Shown one piece after another: positions 34,449-43,486 of a DNA stretch of 64,000 nt. Source of the DNA: CALZIK01 sp945787635 (lineage in GTDB: Bacteria; Acidobacteriota; Thermoanaerobaculia; Multivoradales; JAHEKO01); assembly GCA_947259725.1 (NCBI GenBank), contig CAMYNM010000020.1, forward strand, positions 24,668-88,667, written 5' to 3'. The position numbers and the translations under genes are program-made. The notes beneath the pieces are model-generated. The model saw only the letters and a list, made by a program, of their open reading frames with translations, was not told the origin of the DNA and made no database searches. The stretch's first letter is position 1, and every line of letters starts with the position of its first letter.

Positions 34449-35609
34449 CTAGTCTCCTGCGCTTCCTTGGTTTTCGGCGGCCGCTTCGCCGAGGATCAGC
34501 TGTCGCATGCTCGGGTTGACGATCTCGCCGCCGTGGGTCAGCAGGGCGCCGCTCTGAACGTCGTCTGCCGCGTCGATCGCGAGCTTGCCTTCGTCCAAGA
34601 TGTGCTCGACCAGCGCCAGGATGTTGCGCGCGTACAGAGTGCTGGCATCGTGAGCCATGGTGGCGGCCAGGTTGGGCGGTCCGAGGATCAGGACCCCATC
34701 GTGGTTGACTTCTTCATCGGCGCGGGTGAGTTCGCAGTTGCCGCCGCTCGAAGCCGCCAGGTCGATCACGACGGAACCCGGCTTCATGCCCTCGATCATC
34801 TCGCGACTGACGATTCGAGGAGCCGGTCTGCCTGGTACCTGGGCAGTGGTGATGACGACGTCCGCGGCCGCGATGTGCCTGGCGAGAAGCTCGCGCTGAC
34901 GTGCCAGGAAGTCTTCGCCCATTTCCTTGGCGTAACCGCCTTCGTCCTCGGCGGCCTCGGCTTCCGGAGCTTCGATGTAGCGGCCCCCCAGAGATTGAAC
35001 CTGCTCCTTGACCGCCGGCCGGATGTCGGAGACTTCGACCACCGCTCCCAGCCGCTTGGCCGTGGCGATCGCCTGCAGCCCGGCGACGCCGGCGCCGATG
35101 ATGACCACCTTCGAGGGAGGCACGGTGCCGGCTGCGGTCATCAAAAGAGGAAAATATCGGCCAAGGCGCGAGGCGGCAAGGAGCACCGCCTTGTAGCCCG
35201 CGATCGACGCTTGCGACGAGAGAGCGTCCATGGTTTGGGCACGCGTGATTCGTGGCACCAGTTCCAGTGCCAGCGATGTGATTCCCCGCTTCGCGAGCAG
35301 CTTCACCTCTTCTTGGTGGCTGTAGGGGTCGAGGAGCCCGATCGCCGCGCAGCCGGTCTTGAGTTGTTCGATGATCTCGGGCCCGATCGGCCCCACCGTG
35401 AGAACCGCGTCGGCTTCGTCCCAGGCAGCGGCCGCGACGATCTGGGCACCGGCCGCGGTGAACGCCTCGTCGGTGAATGCGGCCTCGGTCCCGGCCCCGG
35501 CTTCCACGGCCACGGCGTGCTCGTGCTCGACCAGCCGACCCACGGTCTCGGGCGTGGCCGCAACACGTCGTTCGCGAGCATCCGGTTCGCGCGGGATGAA
35601 AAACAGCAT
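34449..35609 (-). CDS. pntAA: NAD(P) transhydrogenase subunit alpha part 1
   Basis: The soluble NAD(H)-binding dI subunit, 386 residues. It shows the alanine dehydrogenase/PntA fold: PREPDARERRVAATPETV at the start, LASQ-like ALSSQASIAGYKAV, the dinucleotide motif VVIIGAGVAGLQAIATAKRL, VSDIRPAVKEQVQSLGG and TTAQVPGRPAPRIV. ATG 35609 gives the family start MLFFIPREPD; a longer upstream frame is unsupported. It begins the pntAA-pntAB-pntB unit and diverges from tmk over 163 bases. Confidence 0.96.
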   Translation of the reverse strand: MLFFIPREPDARERRVAATPETVGRLVEHEHAVAVEAGAGTEAAFTDEAFTAAGAQIVAAAAWDEADAVLTVGPIGPEIIEQLKTGCAAIGLLDPYSHQEEVKLLAKRGITSLALELVPRITRAQTMDALSSQASIAGYKAVLLAASRLGRYFPLLMTAAGTVPPSKVVIIGAGVAGLQAIATAKRLGAVVEVSDIRPAVKEQVQSLGGRYIEAPEAEAAEDEGGYAKEMGEDFLARQRELLARHIAAADVVITTAQVPGRPAPRIVSREMIEGMKPGSVVIDLAASSGGNCELTRADEEVNHDGVLILGPPNLAATMAHDASTLYARNILALVEHILDEGKLAIDAADDVQSGALLTHGGEIVNPSMRQLILGEAAAENQGSAGD

Positions 35610-35760
35610 GTGAGGTGGTTGGGCTCGCTCGAACGCGCTCTGTTGTCGATTCGGAAGCCGCCGCGCAGCGAAACCGTGGGCATCCTCGTCAATGTGAGAC
35701 ACGATGTCAACACCCCATCGAGCGCGTTTCGAACAGTCTGTTTGGGTGGGAGGCGCGTGC

Positions 35761-35766
35761 TATGTT
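35761..35766 (+). promoter_or_regulatory. Extended -10 (TGC-TATGTT) placing tmk transcription start at its ATG
   Basis: TATGTT preceded by TGC ends six bases before ATG 35773. A start site six to seven bases after the -10 would fall on the start codon, giving a leaderless mRNA. No ribosome site is visible. Confidence 0.45.
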
Positions 35767-35772
35767 TTTGGC

Positions 35773-36414
35773 ATGTCTCCGCGCTTCATCACCTTCGAGG
35801 GCCTCGACGGGAGCGGAAAGTCGAGTCATCTCGAAACCGCCGTGAGCTGGTTCGTGCAGGCCGGGATTCCGGTCGTGAGTACTCACGAGCCCGGTGGCAC
35901 CCCGTTGGGTGACGCCATTCGCAGGCTTTTTTTGGATCCGAAGTGGGGACGCCTTGACGGTACGGTCGAGAGCCTGCTGGTTTTCGCCAGCCGAAGGCAG
36001 CATCTGCTCGAAGTCATCGATCCGGCGCTCGCCGAGGGTAGGGTCGTTGTGTGCGATCGATTCACCGATTCAACGCTGGCCTATCAGGGAGCCGGCCGGG
36101 GTGTACCGCTCGATGTCCTGCGCGACGCCGACCGACTGGCGACCGGCAGCAGAGTGCCGGATCGAACGCTGCTGTTCGACTTGCCCGCCGAGATCGCGCG
36201 CGAACGCGGTCAGGGCGACAGTCGCCGCGCGGAGCCGGGAGGAGTCGATCGCCTGGATGCCGAGGAACTTTCCTTCTACTCACGGGTTCGCCAGGGCTAT
36301 CGCGACGTGGCGGCAGCCGAGCCGCACCGCTTTCGAATCATCGACTCGTCCGGAAGCCGTGATCAGACGGAGGCCCAGGTGCGCGCCGCCCTGGTCGATG
36401 TGCTGGAGGCGTAA
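35773..36414 (+). CDS. tmk: Thymidylate kinase
   Basis: Phosphorylates dTMP to dTDP for DNA synthesis. The 213 residues carry the P-loop FEGLDGSGKSS near the start, the dTMP-binding DRFTDSTLAYQGAGRG near 97 (a DRF variant of the common DRY) and a LID region RGQGDSRR at ~140. ATG 35773 gives MSPRFITFEG; an upstream in-frame start adds 23 residues with no support. Its TAA overlaps the holB ATG as TAATG, so the two are coupled. Confidence 0.96.
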   Translation: MSPRFITFEGLDGSGKSSHLETAVSWFVQAGIPVVSTHEPGGTPLGDAIRRLFLDPKWGRLDGTVESLLVFASRRQHLLEVIDPALAEGRVVVCDRFTDSTLAYQGAGRGVPLDVLRDADRLATGSRVPDRTLLFDLPAEIARERGQGDSRRAEPGGVDRLDAEELSFYSRVRQGYRDVAAAEPHRFRIIDSSGSRDQTEAQVRAALVDVLEA

Positions 36415-37274
36415 TGGATCTCAGCGCGACCATGGAGCTAGCCCGTTCCGGGAGGCTGTACCCGTCTCTCATTCTCCACGGAGCAGACGAGGCCGAACGC
36501 CGGGCCGCGGCGCTCGAGCTGGGCCGGTGCCTTCTCTGCGATCCGTCGCCGAGCGATCGCGTGCGGCCGTGTGGAAGCTGCCGCCACTGTCGCCGTGTCG
36601 GGTGGGGTTCGGCGGGCGCAGACGCTTTTCACCCCGATTTTCAGGTTCTGGAGCGCGATCTGAAGACGGTCACCTCGGTCGAAGCCACCAAGGCCTTTCT
36701 GCGCGGCGCCCAGGTGACCCCGTTCGAGGCCGCAGGTCAGGTCTTCGTGATTGCCAGTGCCGAGACGCTGAGCGGCGAGGCGGCCAACGCGCTGCTCAAG
36801 CTCCTCGAGGAGCCTCCTGGCAAGACCCAGAGGCATTTCCTGCTTCTCGCCCCGTCGCAGTTTGACCTGCTGCCGACCCTGCGCAGCCGCTCTCTGGCTA
36901 TTTTTCTCGGCGCCGGCTCGAGGCCCGGAGGTGACGGCGTCGCCCGAGCGGCAGCGGAGCTGGGCCAGGCTCTCGAGAGCTATCTCGGGAGTCGCCATGC
37001 TGGCGAGCTTCTCGCCGCCGCCACGGTACTGAAGGGATCGGCCAAGTGGGACGATGCCCGCTCCAGGGCTCCTTGGGAGCATGCCGCGACGATCGCGCTC
37101 GAGTGCGCCGGCGGTCACGCCGATCCGGCGGTCAGGCGAGCCTTGCTGGCTCTGGCCTCGGATCTCCTCGAGGCACCGAGGCTGCGTTTGCGCGGCATCC
37201 CGCCAGAGCGTATCCTCGAAGGCGCCGTCAGCCGGCGGCTCGCCGGGTTGGCACTCGCCGACGCCGCGCCTTGA
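36414..37274 (+). CDS. holB: DNA polymerase III delta-prime subunit
   Basis: Clamp-loader subunit that helps put the sliding clamp on DNA. The 286-residue protein has the degenerate, non-catalytic P-loop region HGADEAERRA typical of delta-prime, a zinc module with CLLCDP and CGSCRHCRRV, then DFQVLER, VTSVEATKAFL and EAANALLKLLEEPPG, the last diagnostic for the family. The third domain is less conserved, as usual. tmk-holB pairing is widespread in bacteria and supports the call. Confidence 0.92.
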   Translation: MDLSATMELARSGRLYPSLILHGADEAERRAAALELGRCLLCDPSPSDRVRPCGSCRHCRRVGWGSAGADAFHPDFQVLERDLKTVTSVEATKAFLRGAQVTPFEAAGQVFVIASAETLSGEAANALLKLLEEPPGKTQRHFLLLAPSQFDLLPTLRSRSLAIFLGAGSRPGGDGVARAAAELGQALESYLGSRHAGELLAAATVLKGSAKWDDARSRAPWEHAATIALECAGGHADPAVRRALLALASDLLEAPRLRLRGIPPERILEGAVSRRLAGLALADAAP

Positions 37275-37346
37275 CCTCGACTCAACCCTCGGTATCATGC
37301 GCTGATCGGCGCCCGCTGGACTGCGGCGCCCGAAAGGAAAGACAAC

Positions 37347-38423
37347 ATGAAAACTGCACATAACGACAAGAAAACCTGGAAGCTCAGCTGGATCGCGGCA
37401 CTGGCCGCGGTCGTCGTGATCGTCGCCTGGATGGCCTCCGGCAGCGCTTCGGCTCAAAAGGACGTCGCCGGCAAGGACGGGGCAGGGGGTACGAGCGTTC
37501 TCGCCCGCATCGGCGAGGTCGAGATCCTCAGCTCCGATGTCGAGGCCACCGTCGCCACCGAGCTGGGTGAGCTGGATCGCCAGCGCCACGAGCTGATGGA
37601 GAAAGGTCTTGAAGCCGCCATCAACGACGCCCTGGTCGAGATCGCGGCCGAACAAAAGGGCATGACCTCCGAGGACTTTCTCAAGGCCGAGGTGGACGCG
37701 AAGGTCACCGCGGTGACTGACGCCGACGTCGATCAGTTCTACGAAGCCAGAAAAGGCCAGATCAACCAGCCCAAGGAGGCGATCGTCGGGCAGATTCGGC
37801 AGTATCTCGAGCAGACCGGCAGGAACGAGGCCTTCGGCGCCCTGGTGGCCGAACTGCGCAAGGAACATAAGCCGCAGGTGCTGCTCGAGCCCATGCGGGT
37901 CGAAGTGGCGGAGGGCGGCGCTCCGGCCAAGGGCCCCGAATCGGCCCCGGTGACGATCGTGGAGTTTTCGGACTTCCAGTGTCCATTCTGCTCGCGGGTC
38001 ATCCCCACACTCGACAAGGTTACGGAAACCTACGGAGACCAGGTACGCCTGGTTTTTCGCCAGTTTCCGCTCCACAGCATTCACCCGCAAGCGCAGAAAG
38101 CCGCCGAGGCGGCGCTTTGCGCCGACGATCAGGGCAAGTTCTGGGAGATGCATGACGCGTTGTTCCAGAACCAGAGCAAGCTTCAGGTAGCCGATCTCAA
38201 ATCGAGAGCCGCCGAGCTCGAGCTCGACGCCGCGGCGTTCGAGAAGTGCCTGGATAGCGGGCAGCACGCCGATCGGGTGACTGCCGACCTCGAGGCCGGA
38301 ATGGCGGCGGGCGTTACCGGAACCCCGGCCATGTTCATCAACGGCCGCTTCCTCTCGGGCGCGCAACCGTTCGAGGCGATTTCCAAGGTCATCGACGACG
38401 AGCTGAGTCGCGCCGGCGGCTAA
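37347..38423 (+). CDS. DsbA-like thiol oxidoreductase with SurA-like N-terminal region
   Basis: A 358-residue exported protein. Residues ~12-36 form a signal peptide or anchor (IAALAAVVVIVAWMASGSASA). Residues ~50-165 (VLARIGEVEILSSDVEA, EAAINDALVEIAAEQKG, DVDQFYEARKGQINQP) look like the helical N-terminal region of SurA-type chaperones. The C-terminal thioredoxin/DsbA domain has CPFC at 212-215 in FSDFQCPFCSRVIP and cis-proline in VTGTPAMFINGR. It probably handles disulfides of exported proteins. AAAGGAAAG precedes the ATG. The arrangement resembles other SurA-N/DsbA fusions in soil bacteria. Confidence 0.87.
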   Translation: MKTAHNDKKTWKLSWIAALAAVVVIVAWMASGSASAQKDVAGKDGAGGTSVLARIGEVEILSSDVEATVATELGELDRQRHELMEKGLEAAINDALVEIAAEQKGMTSEDFLKAEVDAKVTAVTDADVDQFYEARKGQINQPKEAIVGQIRQYLEQTGRNEAFGALVAELRKEHKPQVLLEPMRVEVAEGGAPAKGPESAPVTIVEFSDFQCPFCSRVIPTLDKVTETYGDQVRLVFRQFPLHSIHPQAQKAAEAALCADDQGKFWEMHDALFQNQSKLQVADLKSRAAELELDAAAFEKCLDSGQHADRVTADLEAGMAAGVTGTPAMFINGRFLSGAQPFEAISKVIDDELSRAGG

Positions 38424-38448
38424 GGCCCGTTCACGGACTCGTCGCGGC

Positions 38449-39873
38449 GTGCCAGGCGATATCTCGGCCGAGCAGTTCGATCGCGCTCTGCGCCGAACGG
38501 CGCAGAAGCTGTCCGCCTACCTGGGCGGTGTCGGACGGTTCCCGGTTTTGCCGCGAGTCGAACCGGGCGACATCTCCGGCGCGCTGCCCGAGGATCCTCC
38601 CGCCCGCGGGGAGGACCTCGGCGTGATCCTGGATGACTACGAGCGGCTCATCGAGCCGAATGTGACCCATTGGAATCATCCCGGTTTCATGGCGTATTTC
38701 GCGATTAGCGGTTCCGCGCCTGGGGTCATCGGCGAGGCGCTGACGGCGGGCCTCAACGTCAACGCGATGAAATGGCAGAGCTCTCCGGCCGCGACCGAGC
38801 TCGAGCTAACGGTGTGTGGGTGGCTGCGCAGCATGGTCGGTTTGCCGGCCGCGTTTCGAGGGCACATCAACGATACTGCATCCACCTCGACCTTGTTGGC
38901 GCTGGCCGCGGCCCGGCATCGCAAGTTCCCCGCAGTCAGACAGTCGGGCGCCGGGGCGGGAGGCGATCTGTGCGTCTACGCGAGCGAGCAGGCGCACTCG
39001 TCGGTCGACAAGGGTGCCATGGTGCTCGGGTTCGGCCTGGATCACGTCCGGCACATTGCCGTCAACGAGCACTTCGAGATGCGCGCGCAGGCGCTGCGGC
39101 GGGCGGTCGAGACCGACCTTGCCTCGGGTAAGGTCCCCTTGGCCGTGGTCGCTACCGTGGGCACGACGTCAACCACCAGCGTCGATCCGGTCGCGGCGGT
39201 TGCCGAGATCTGCCGCGAGCACGAGCTGTGGCTTCATGTGGATGCCGCGTATGCCGGGAGCGCGGCCGTCTGTTCGGAGCTCAGGCCTCTGCTTGAGGGA
39301 TGGCAGCTGGCGGACTCGATCGTGTTGAATCCCCACAAGTGGCTGTTCACGCCGGTTGATTGCTCGGTGCTCTTTGTCCGCGACCTCGCTCAGTGGCAGG
39401 ACGCGTTCGCCCTGGTTCCGGCGTACTTGCGCTCGAGCGAAGAGGGAAGCCTCGACCTCATGGATCTCGGATTCCAGCTCGGCCGCCGCTTCCGGGCGCT
39501 CAAGCTGTGGATGGTGATCCGCGCGTTCGGCGTCGAGGGCCTGGCGGAGCGGATCAGAGAACACTGCCGGCTGGCGCGCGAGCTGAGCTCGTGGATCGAC
39601 GCATCGCCCCACTTCGAGCGCCTGGCTCCGGTACCGTTCAGCGCGGTCTGCTTTCGCGCCCGATTTGCGGGGGCGACGCCTGAGGAAGAGGACCGGCTCA
39701 ACCAGCGCCTGATGGCCGCGGTCAACGCCGAAGGCTCCGTCTTCATCACTCAGACGAAACTGAACGAGCGGTTCGTGCTGCGCGCGGCGATCGGCAACAT
39801 CAAGACGACGCTCGACCACGTCGAGGCGCTCTGGCGGCTTCTCGAGGACTCGGCCGCGCAGCTGCGCGACTAG
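38449..39873 (+). CDS. PLP-dependent group II decarboxylase (aromatic-L-amino-acid type)
   Basis: Removes the carboxyl group from an amino acid, likely aromatic, using pyridoxal phosphate. The 474 residues contain WNHPGFMAYFAISGSAPG at ~85, GHINDTASTSTLLALAAAR, YASEQAHSSVDKGAM with the cofactor-stacking His, HVDAAYAGSAAV with the pyridine-binding Asp, and the Schiff-base Lys297 in NPHKWLFTP. The start is GTG 38449, 25 bases after the previous gene. Length and motif spacing match eukaryotic-like DOPA/tryptophan decarboxylases. Phenylacetaldehyde-synthase-type variants cannot be excluded. No amine-using gene is adjacent. Confidence 0.92.
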   Translation: MPGDISAEQFDRALRRTAQKLSAYLGGVGRFPVLPRVEPGDISGALPEDPPARGEDLGVILDDYERLIEPNVTHWNHPGFMAYFAISGSAPGVIGEALTAGLNVNAMKWQSSPAATELELTVCGWLRSMVGLPAAFRGHINDTASTSTLLALAAARHRKFPAVRQSGAGAGGDLCVYASEQAHSSVDKGAMVLGFGLDHVRHIAVNEHFEMRAQALRRAVETDLASGKVPLAVVATVGTTSTTSVDPVAAVAEICREHELWLHVDAAYAGSAAVCSELRPLLEGWQLADSIVLNPHKWLFTPVDCSVLFVRDLAQWQDAFALVPAYLRSSEEGSLDLMDLGFQLGRRFRALKLWMVIRAFGVEGLAERIREHCRLARELSSWIDASPHFERLAPVPFSAVCFRARFAGATPEEEDRLNQRLMAAVNAEGSVFITQTKLNERFVLRAAIGNIKTTLDHVEALWRLLEDSAAQLRD

Positions 39874-39901
39874 CACCGCACCGGCTTCGGATCCCCTCGG
39901 G

Positions 39902-39907
39902 TAAGCT
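39902..39907 (+). promoter_or_regulatory. Possible -10 (TAAGCT) for manC
   Basis: TAAGCT ends nine bases before ATG 39917 with no Shine-Dalgarno sequence between, another candidate very short leader. Confidence 0.3.
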
Positions 39908-39916
39908 CTGTCGAGC

Positions 39917-40972
39917 ATGAGTGAGCAAGTGTTCAAGGCGTTGGTTCTCGCCGGAGGCAGCGGTACCCGTTTCTGGCCGCTGAGCCGAGCCTCGCGGCCC
40001 AAGCAGCTCCTCGCGCTCGAGGGCGACGAGAGCCTATTGGTGCGCACTGTGCGCCGGCTCGCGCCACTGGTGGAGCCTTCCAGCGTCTGGGTGGGCACGA
40101 CTCGGAGCCTGGCTGATCAGGTGCGTGAACAGTTGCCGGAAGTGCCCGCGGACCAGATACTGGCGGAACCGGAGGGCCGAGACACGACGGCTGCGATCGG
40201 CTGGTCCTTGGATCAGATGGATGCCGAGGACTCGGTCGTGGCGGTATTACCCGCCGACCATCGAGTGGGCGACGAGCGGGCCTTTCGCGCAACTCTCGCG
40301 CAGGCGGTGGAGATCGTGGGCACGCAGGACCGGGTCATGACACTGGGTGTGTTGCCGCGCTGGCCGGAGCCCGGTTTCGGCTATCTCGAGCTGGGCGAGG
40401 TCGAGAATCCGCGAACCGGCCTGCGGCGCGTGGCGGCCTTCAAGGAAAAGCCCGATCCTGAGACTGCCGAGACCTACTTCCGAGGTGGCAACCATCTCTG
40501 GAACGCGGGCATCTTCGTTTTTCGTGGTGGGCGACTGCTCGAGCTGATCGGTCTTCACGAGCCGGATGTCGCGGACGGATTGCGGCGCATCCGCGAGCGG
40601 CCCGAGCGGCTGGATCTCTTCTACGGACAGCTTCCCAAGATCTCGATCGACTTCGCGGTCATGGAGAAGTGCGACGACCTCGGAACCTTGCCGCTCGATT
40701 GCGATTGGAGCGACCTGGGTTCATGGGAGGCCCTGGCGGAGATCTTGGACCGGGACGCGAACGGCAACGCGATCCGTGGCCGGGCCGTCACCCAGGACTC
40801 GAGCGGCAACCTCCTGGTCGCGGCGCACGGTACGATTGCCACGGTGGGTGTTTCGGATTTGATCGTCGTGCGCACGGAAGATTCGGTTCTGGTGATTCCC
40901 AAGAGCCGGGCCCAGGAGGTCAAGCAACTCGTGGATCGGCTGCGCCAAGGGGACTTCGAAGATCTTCTCTGA
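39917..40972 (+). CDS. manC: Mannose-1-phosphate guanylyltransferase
   Basis: Makes GDP-mannose from mannose-1-phosphate and GTP for glycan synthesis. The 351-residue chain has the nucleotidyltransferase signature LVLAGGSGTRFWPLSRASRP, the segment EPEGRDTTAAIGW and the sugar-phosphate motif FKEKPD. It stops after the left-handed helix region (DVLVI-like SVLVIPKSRAQEVKQLV), so it lacks the phosphomannose isomerase domain of bifunctional ManC/AlgA proteins. No other polysaccharide gene is adjacent. trmB follows 12 bases on. Confidence 0.93.
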   Translation: MSEQVFKALVLAGGSGTRFWPLSRASRPKQLLALEGDESLLVRTVRRLAPLVEPSSVWVGTTRSLADQVREQLPEVPADQILAEPEGRDTTAAIGWSLDQMDAEDSVVAVLPADHRVGDERAFRATLAQAVEIVGTQDRVMTLGVLPRWPEPGFGYLELGEVENPRTGLRRVAAFKEKPDPETAETYFRGGNHLWNAGIFVFRGGRLLELIGLHEPDVADGLRRIRERPERLDLFYGQLPKISIDFAVMEKCDDLGTLPLDCDWSDLGSWEALAEILDRDANGNAIRGRAVTQDSSGNLLVAAHGTIATVGVSDLIVVRTEDSVLVIPKSRAQEVKQLVDRLRQGDFEDLL

Positions 40973-40984
40973 GAGCTTGCGGCT

Positions 40985-41680
40985 GTGATTCCGGTTCAGA
41001 TCGCGGCGCACGGGCGGGAACGAAGCCTGGCCGAGACCGATCTGCCCCTGTGCTTGGAGTCCTTCTTTGGAGGATCTCCGGGCGCCTCTTGGGAGGTGGA
41101 GATCGGATTCGGCAAGGGCAAGTACCTTCTCGAGCAGGCTCGGAACCGGCCCCAAGTGGGTTTTCTCGGAATCGAGGTCGCCTCCAAGTACTACCGCCAC
41201 GTTCGGGATCGCGCCGGAGAGCTGGAGAACGTGGTGCTGCTGCGGGGCGAGGCGCTGTACCTTCTGGCGAGCGTCCTACCACCTAGTTTTGCGAGTGTAG
41301 TTCACGTCTACTTTCCCGATCCGTGGCCGAAAGCCCGGCACCACTGCCGGCGTCTCTTCGATCCCGAGTCCGTCGATCTCATTCTGCGGCTTCTCCGACC
41401 GGCAGGCCGATTGCTGTTCGCCACCGACTTTCTGGACTACGGCGACCGGGTCGAACGGCTGTTGCGAGAGCATTCGGGGCTGCAGGTGGCGAGGGCGGAT
41501 GACTTCTGGGGCGCTCGGCCGCGCACCCACTACGAAGACAAGTACCATCGGGAGGGTCGGCCGATTCTGCGCATCGAGGCGCGGCTCGCTCGCTCGAGCG
41601 ACTTGATTCATCCGCGGGCCGGCCTGGGCGTAGTGGCCGGCGTGGCCAGGCCCACCGATGACGAGACCGAGATCCGATGA
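40985..41680 (+). CDS. trmB: tRNA (guanine-N7-)-methyltransferase
   Basis: Methylates G46 in the variable loop of tRNA using S-adenosylmethionine. The 231 residues include the SAM-binding motif WEVEIGFGKGKYLLE near 40, FLGIEVASKYY, and the hallmark VYFPDPWPKARHHCRRLF near 118, with FATDFLDYGD later. The start is GTG 40985. Its last 23 bases overlap the start of the ABC exporter gene. The C-terminal ~30 residues extend slightly beyond the family core. Confidence 0.94.
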   Translation: MIPVQIAAHGRERSLAETDLPLCLESFFGGSPGASWEVEIGFGKGKYLLEQARNRPQVGFLGIEVASKYYRHVRDRAGELENVVLLRGEALYLLASVLPPSFASVVHVYFPDPWPKARHHCRRLFDPESVDLILRLLRPAGRLLFATDFLDYGDRVERLLREHSGLQVARADDFWGARPRTHYEDKYHREGRPILRIEARLARSSDLIHPRAGLGVVAGVARPTDDETEIR

Positions 41681-43430
41681 GAGTTCAGCATTGAGAGTCC
41701 TGGGGCACCTGGTTCCCTACTTCAAGCGGTACCCTGCGAAACTCGCGAGCGGCATTGCGTGCATCGCGCTGGCTGTCACCGCGGGCCTATTCGGGCCGAT
41801 CATCGTGGGCCGGGCAGTGGATTCCTTCGTCGAGCAGGCGTCGTCGGCGACTCTGTTTCGGTACGGGCTGCTTCTGGTCGTCGTCACCGCGGTTCAAGGA
41901 GTCTTCAGCTTCGGGCAGCGGTTGATTCTGGTGTCTCTCAGCCGAGACATCGAGTACGACATACGCAACGACTACTTTGAGCATCTGGAGGCGCTGCCGC
42001 TCTCGTACTACCAACGCAACTACACCGGTGATCTCATGGCCAGGGCGACCAACGACCTGCAGGCGGTCCGGATGCTCTGCGGCCCGGCGATCATGTATGC
42101 GACCAGCACCCTGCTGACCGCCTCGGGCGCCTTGTTCTTCATGATCGGCATTCATTGGCGACTGACCCTCTTATCGCTAGCGGCGATGCCGTTGGTGGCG
42201 GTTACGACGCAAGTGTTCGGTCAGCGCATCCACGTCCTGTTCGACAAGGTCCAGGAGCAATTCTCGAGCCTTTCCACCAAGGTGCAGGAGAGCTTGTCCG
42301 GAGCTCGCGTGGTGCGAGCCCACGCCCGGGAGGCATCCGAGGTCGAGGCCTTCGAGCGCACCAACGCCGAGTATGTTCGCCGGAGCAAGAAGCTGATTCG
42401 CTGGACGACCGCGTTTCATCCCCTGCTTCAGTTGCTCGTTGGCCTCGGTTTCGTGGCGGTACTCTGGTTCGGGGGAACGCTGGTCTGGCGCGGCGAGATT
42501 AGCGTCGGCGAGTTCGTCAGTTTTAATTTCTTCCTGTCCAAGTTGGTCTGGCCGATGATCGCGATCGGTTGGGTGATCAATCTCGTTCAGCGCGGGACTG
42601 CCTCGCTGGGTCGGATCCGGCGGGTGCTCGAGACCGAGCCGGAGATCATCGACCTCTCCCCGGGCTCGGCCGACGCGATTGTCGGGGCATTGGGGATGAG
42701 TCAGCTCAGCTTTCGCTATCCGGGTAGCGACGAGAGCGTCCTCGCGGATGTGGAGCTCCAACTCGGCGCGGGTGAGACGCTCGGTATCGTCGGACGCACG
42801 GGTAGCGGCAAGAGCACGCTGCTGTCGCTCATTCCCCGGCTTCTCGATCCGCCTTCGGACCGAGTGTTCGTGGATGGCCGCGACGTACGCTTTCTGTCGC
42901 TCGCCTCGCTCCGAGAGGCGATCGGGGTGGTACCGCAGGAGGCCTTTCTTTTCTCGACGTCGGTCGCGGCCAACATCGCGCTGGGGAAACAAGGAGCGGA
43001 CCCCGAGGCGGTCGCACGGGCCGCCGACCTCGCCGGGCTCGCGACCGATCTCGAGTCGTTCCCCAAGGGGCTCGACACGCTCGTTGGCGAGCGAGGGCTG
43101 ACTCTTTCCGGCGGCCAGAAGCAGCGCGTCGCCCTGGCCCGCGCGCTGGTCCGCGATCCCAGGATCCTGCTTCTCGACGACTGCCTTTCAGCGGTCGATG
43201 CGGACACCGAAGAACGGATTCTGCGGAATCTGCGGCGCGTATTCGTGGGTCGCACGGTCGTCGTGGTTTCCCACCGCATCTCGGCTGTGCGCCAGGCGGA
43301 CCAGATCATCGCGCTCGACAGAGGGCGGGTGGTGGAAAGAGGCAGCCATGCCGATCTGATGAAGCTTGACGGCGCCTATGCGGACCTGGCCCGGCGGCAG
43401 CAGCTCGAGGAAGAGCTCGCGGCGGTTTGA
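41658..43430 (+). CDS. ABC transporter, fused permease/ATP-binding half-transporter
   Basis: A 590-residue MsbA-like exporter half. The membrane domain holds six helices from residue ~20 to ~320, with the coupling segment LSTKVQESLSGARVVRAHARE. The ATPase has Walker A GRTGSGKST at 379-387, Q-loop GVVPQEAFLFSTS, signature LSGGQKQRVALARAL, Walker B ILLLDDCLSAVD (Asp-Asp where most have Asp-Glu, so the usual catalytic glutamate is replaced) and His in VSHRISAV. ATG 41658 overlaps trmB; TTG 41691 is an alternative start. A missing catalytic Glu often marks an asymmetric partner, yet no second half is adjacent. Confidence 0.9.
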   Translation: MTRPRSDESSALRVLGHLVPYFKRYPAKLASGIACIALAVTAGLFGPIIVGRAVDSFVEQASSATLFRYGLLLVVVTAVQGVFSFGQRLILVSLSRDIEYDIRNDYFEHLEALPLSYYQRNYTGDLMARATNDLQAVRMLCGPAIMYATSTLLTASGALFFMIGIHWRLTLLSLAAMPLVAVTTQVFGQRIHVLFDKVQEQFSSLSTKVQESLSGARVVRAHAREASEVEAFERTNAEYVRRSKKLIRWTTAFHPLLQLLVGLGFVAVLWFGGTLVWRGEISVGEFVSFNFFLSKLVWPMIAIGWVINLVQRGTASLGRIRRVLETEPEIIDLSPGSADAIVGALGMSQLSFRYPGSDESVLADVELQLGAGETLGIVGRTGSGKSTLLSLIPRLLDPPSDRVFVDGRDVRFLSLASLREAIGVVPQEAFLFSTSVAANIALGKQGADPEAVARAADLAGLATDLESFPKGLDTLVGERGLTLSGGQKQRVALARALVRDPRILLLDDCLSAVDADTEERILRNLRRVFVGRTVVVVSHRISAVRQADQIIALDRGRVVERGSHADLMKLDGAYADLARRQQLEEELAAV

Positions 43431-43486
43431 GGCTTCCGTTGGGGGGCTGGTGCCGGCGCGGCGGCATCCGTTACGCTCAGCGGCGG

